Assembly (NCBI GenBank): GCA_002685415.1
Contig: NYXO01000042.1
Span: 5,056-14,289 of the forward strand
Direction: 5' to 3'
Source: Methanobacteriota archaeon
Lineage (GTDB): Archaea; Thermoplasmatota; Poseidoniia; Poseidoniales; Thalassarchaeaceae
DNA length: 9,234 bases
This document shows, in pieces, positions 6,500 to 9,234 of the stretch; position 1 is the stretch's first letter, and each line of letters opens with the position of its first letter. Position numbers and translations under genes: made by a program. The notes under the pieces are model-generated. The model ran no database searches, was not told the DNA's origin, and saw nothing but the letters and a program-made list of their open reading frames with translations.

Positions 6500-9234
6500 A
6501 TGCAGAAGTCATCCATGCATCGGCAACGGCTAAAACCTCGACAACATCGAACTCAATCCATGCGTACTACAGCAATGCTGCTTATTCTGATGCTAGTATC
6601 ACCAGTCGGAGCAAGTATTGCTGATGGCCAAAATCATGATATTGATTTTGAAATAAATGGCGAAGATATCCTGCCAACCTATTCAAGAGCGGTTCAACTG
6701 GCATTCGATAGAGTTGAAAATCTAGATCAATACTCTGATGACGAACTTTCTCAAACAAACCAATGGTTGGTTGTAACACAAATCCCAATCGAAAAGCAAT
6801 CATTGACTTTGGCAAAACCAGCATCAGTCGAATTTGCCCCTATCCTACGTGGTGCTTACATTTGGTATTTTGAGGACCCACTAGAGGCTATTGACGATTT
6901 GGAAATGTTGGTGCAAATTGGTCATATTGAATCCTATTCACCATTGGTTGAACGGCAACAATTCCCTAGAGACAATCCTAACGACCCTGAATTTTCCTCT
7001 CAGTGGCATCTAGAAAATACTGGTCAAACATCGGGACTGAGTGGAGAGGATATCAATGCCACAGATGTTTGGGATAATTATCGAGGTGAAGGTGTAGTAA
7101 TCAGCATCATAGATGATGGATTAGACCATCAGCACCCGGATATTTCGGACAATTACGATGGAAACTATTCCTACGATTGGTGTAACGATGATAGCGACCC
7201 CACACCAAATTCTTGGAATGGTCATGGAACTTCTGCGGCAGGCGTAGCAGCCGCTGTTGGAAACAACTCGCTCTATGTCTCGGGAGCGGCTTGGGAAGCG
7301 ACGCTTGGGGGCTCTACTTTGATTGCATGTTGGTCCCCAGACAATATGGAAGCCGATGCATTATCCTTCGAGAATGATGATATCGATATTTACTCAAATT
7401 CTTGGGGACCTGCGGACGATGGACAAACACTATCCGGACCTGGCCCACTAACCCTTGCTGCATTTGAAGAGGATGCATACAATGGAAGAAAAGGCCTAGG
7501 AAATTCCATCACATGGGCTGCAGGAAATGGTTTGGGAAGTGATGATGATGCAAACAAGGATGGTTATGCAAACAGCAGATTTACGATTGCTGTAACTGCG
7601 ATAACTCACGAAGGTGACCAATCATACTACGCCGAACCTGGCGCAAATATTCTCGTTGCAGCTCACTCAAATGGTGATGGTGAGGGAATAACTACCACGG
7701 ACATCGTCGGAAGCGGAGGATACAATGGAAGTGGTAATGTCACCCATACATTCGGAGGGACCTCTAGCGCCACTCCATTAGCTGCTGGAGTAATCGCATT
7801 GATGTACGATGCAAATCCATACTTGACGTGGCGAGATGTACAGGAAATTTTAGTTCAAACATCACGAATGAACGACCCATCAGATTCCTCATGGAATACA
7901 AATGGAGCCGGCCACGATGTATCTCACAAGTATGGATTTGGTGCAGTAGATGCCGGAGCCGCTGTCTCAATGGCCTTGAATTGGACCACCTTGGAGCAAG
8001 AAATCAACTCGACATACGGACCATATTTACCTAACTTTGATATTCCAGATGGAAATCTCTCATGGAGCGAATTTCCAATCACAGTTACAAGTGAATTATC
8101 ATTAGAAAGTGTAGATGTTATCGTCGATATCAACCATACCTACCGTGGCGATTTAGATATTGTATTACAGTCACCTGATGGAACAGAATCATGGCTGGCA
8201 GTCAGCAACGGAGATAGTAACGACGATTATTCCGATTGGTTGTTCAACTCAGTCCATCATTGGGGTGAATCGAGTTTAGGTCTCTGGACACTAAAGGTTC
8301 GAGATTCCACCACTGGTGGAACTGGAACTCTCAATTCGTGGGAATTGATTTTCCACGGAGTGGATAACGATTGGGACCATGACGATGATGGACTATCTGA
8401 TGAAAATGAAACCCTAGTTTGGGGTACTGATCCCTATGATGCAGATACAGATGATGATGGATTATCAGATTATGATGAAGTGATGATTCACGGCACCAAC
8501 GCATCCGCCAGTGATTCAGATACTGACGGATTGAATGACTTACAAGAAATATTCAACTATGCCACTAACCCGTTGGATTCAGATAGCGATAATGACGGTC
8601 TATCTGATGGCCTAGAAGTGACTTATTGGGGAACCGACCCTCTAGTTTATGACCCCGATGCTGACAATGATTTATTCTATCATTTCCAAGATTGCAACGA
8701 TAATAATCCAGATGTAAATCCGGGAACCTATGAAAGATTGAATGGAATTGATGATGATTGTGACGACCTAACTGATGAAGGATTCAATTTCACTGACAGG
8801 GACTCTGATGGCCTGTTGGATTGGCCGGAATATCACATCCACGGTACTGATTTCGAGGACGCTGATACTGATGATGATGGATTGGATGATGGTGTGGAAA
8901 TTGAGACTTACGGCTCGAATCCTTTGTCTTATGATCCTGATGCAGATGGTGATGGATATCACTGGTTCCTCGATTGTGACGATGACGATGAATATCGTAA
9001 TCCAGCATTACCTGAGTTATTGGATAACAAGGACAATAATTGTGATCTTGTAATTGACGATGGATTTTGGGATTTAGATTCTGATTCTGACGGACTAGAC
9101 GATTACGATGAATATCACAACGTTACCAGCAACCCATATGATGGCGATACAGATGATGATGGATTGCCTGATGGACTTGAAGTAAAGACGTACGGATCAA
9201 ATCCACTTTGGGCTGACCCAGACGATGATGGAGA
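6500..9234 (+). CDS. Secreted kexin-like S8 serine protease with P-domain, TSP3-like Ca repeats and MopE-like motifs (C-terminus beyond window)
   Basis: From the ATG at 6500, 911 codons stay open to the window edge. Residues 21-41 (MRTTAMLLILMLVSPVGASIA) look like a signal peptide; ATGs at 6515 and 6560 are alternative starts, and none has a Shine-Dalgarno site. Residues 44-160 resemble a subtilase/convertase prodomain. The catalytic domain has Asp205 in SIIDDGLDHQHPD, His242 in NGHGTSAAG, the convertase signature IYSNSWGPADDG (297-308), oxyanion Asn343 in WAAGNG, and nucleophile Ser422 in GGTSSATPLAAG; the triad is complete. A P-domain spans about 513-620 (GDLDIVLQSPDG; LGLWTLKVRD). From 622 the tail is Asp-rich: thrombospondin type 3-like DxDxDG repeats and two blocks like the MopE metal-binding motif (about 718-762 and 812-856). 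The gene starts 20 bases after the previous stop; TACATAGTAATTT (6481-6493) is a possible TATA-like element. It is probably exported and needs Ca for folding; a surface anchor may follow outside the window. Confidence 0.92.
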   Translation, partial: MQKSSMHRQRLKPRQHRTQSMRTTAMLLILMLVSPVGASIADGQNHDIDFEINGEDILPTYSRAVQLAFDRVENLDQYSDDELSQTNQWLVVTQIPIEKQSLTLAKPASVEFAPILRGAYIWYFEDPLEAIDDLEMLVQIGHIESYSPLVERQQFPRDNPNDPEFSSQWHLENTGQTSGLSGEDINATDVWDNYRGEGVVISIIDDGLDHQHPDISDNYDGNYSYDWCNDDSDPTPNSWNGHGTSAAGVAAAVGNNSLYVSGAAWEATLGGSTLIACWSPDNMEADALSFENDDIDIYSNSWGPADDGQTLSGPGPLTLAAFEEDAYNGRKGLGNSITWAAGNGLGSDDDANKDGYANSRFTIAVTAITHEGDQSYYAEPGANILVAAHSNGDGEGITTTDIVGSGGYNGSGNVTHTFGGTSSATPLAAGVIALMYDANPYLTWRDVQEILVQTSRMNDPSDSSWNTNGAGHDVSHKYGFGAVDAGAAVSMALNWTTLEQEINSTYGPYLPNFDIPDGNLSWSEFPITVTSELSLESVDVIVDINHTYRGDLDIVLQSPDGTESWLAVSNGDSNDDYSDWLFNSVHHWGESSLGLWTLKVRDSTTGGTGTLNSWELIFHGVDNDWDHDDDGLSDENETLVWGTDPYDADTDDDGLSDYDEVMIHGTNASASDSDTDGLNDLQEIFNYATNPLDSDSDNDGLSDGLEVTYWGTDPLVYDPDADNDLFYHFQDCNDNNPDVNPGTYERLNGIDDDCDDLTDEGFNFTDRDSDGLLDWPEYHIHGTDFEDADTDDDGLDDGVEIETYGSNPLSYDPDADGDGYHWFLDCDDDDEYRNPALPELLDNKDNNCDLVIDDGFWDLDSDSDGLDDYDEYHNVTSNPYDGDTDDDGLPDGLEVKTYGSNPLWADPDDDG
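8519..9234 (+). repeat. Tandem 282-bp (94-residue) higher-order repeat in the protease tail
   Basis: Three in-frame units begin at 8519, 8801 and 9083 (residues 674, 768 and 862); the third is cut by the window edge after 152 bases. Each unit reads DxDGLxDxxE, then about 20 residues on DSDxDGL or DTDDDGL, then (E/D)GxE(V/I) and a Y/WG-(S/T)-(N/D)-PL stretch, then YDPDAD, and in the two complete units DC-x21-CD ending in (E/D)(D/E)GF. Three independent landmarks give exactly 282: the DSDGL starts, the GAT-rich element at 8582/8864/9146, and the PDAD codon at 8657/8939/9221. Each complete unit has two cysteines 22 residues apart (732/754 and 826/848). The DNA has diverged between units; the most similar stretch is the GATAC(A/T)GATGATGATGG element. 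A 20-base copy of it at 8444-8463 is identical to 9146-9165. Confidence 0.9.

Noticed and set aside
6430..6624. 64-codon open frame bridging the DRE-TIM gene and the protease gene
   Set aside because: It overlaps the real ends of both genes in another frame, has a low-complexity Ser/Thr/Ala/Ile composition and no start signal.
8768..9053. Overlapping open frames on both strands within the Asp-rich repeat region (8768-8962 and 8790-9008 minus, 8775-9053 plus)
   Set aside because: They are by-products of the GAT/GAC-rich repeats; their translations are low-complexity His/Ile/Met/Thr strings with no family resemblance, and the protease frame covers the region with clear motifs.
8444..9165. GATGATGAT-rich repeats considered as a CRISPR array or microsatellite
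   Set aside because: The repeats are in frame, encode Ca-binding DxDxDG loops and vary at codon third positions; there are no uniform repeat and unique-spacer units.

Overview
The window looks like a piece of an aerobic, free-living archaeal genome, most likely a marine Group II euryarchaeote (Poseidoniales / Thalassarchaea type). The strongest evidence for Archaea is a clear archaeal RNA polymerase subunit K gene at 2660-2920. Heme A biosynthesis genes (heme A synthase plus heme O synthase) and an O2-using tryptophan 2,3-dioxygenase point to aerobic life. A large secreted kexin-like protease with Asp-rich calcium-binding repeats fits a protein-degrading marine heterotroph. The assignment to Group II is inference from style and gene content; the archaeal assignment is firmer.

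Layout. A GNAT (RimJ/RimL-like) acetyltransferase runs off the left edge on the minus strand (1-188). A 71-base divergent promoter region separates it from seven genes that all lie on the plus strand: tryptophan 2,3-dioxygenase (260-1363), acetyl-CoA acetyltransferase / thiolase (1423-2580), RNA polymerase subunit K (2660-2920), heme A synthase (2960-4024), heme O synthase (4021-5145), a DRE-TIM acyltransferase of the isopropylmalate/homocitrate synthase superfamily (5220-6479), and an S8 kexin-like protease that runs off the right edge (6500 to beyond 9234). The region is densely coding and no gap exceeds about 80 bases. I saw no rRNA, tRNA, CRISPR or insertion sequence.

How the genes work together. 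The only tight functional unit is ctaA-ctaB, with a 4-base ATGA overlap: CtaB farnesylates protoheme to heme O and CtaA oxidises heme O to heme A for an aa3-type terminal oxidase encoded elsewhere. Tryptophan dioxygenase and thiolase are co-directional and could both serve amino acid or acyl catabolism, but the link is only positional. The protease has its own likely expression signals and is an exported multidomain enzyme: signal peptide, prodomain, S8 catalytic domain, P-domain, thrombospondin-3-like Ca repeats and MopE-like motifs.

Points that reward a second look: an exact 282-base (94-residue) higher-order tandem repeat in the protease tail; a GC-rich leader in front of rpoK that can fold in two mutually exclusive ways; an acidic insertion inside RpoK; the DRE-TIM enzyme with HGHQD in place of the usual HxHND; and intergenic spacers that are markedly richer in GC than the genes, the reverse of the usual trend.
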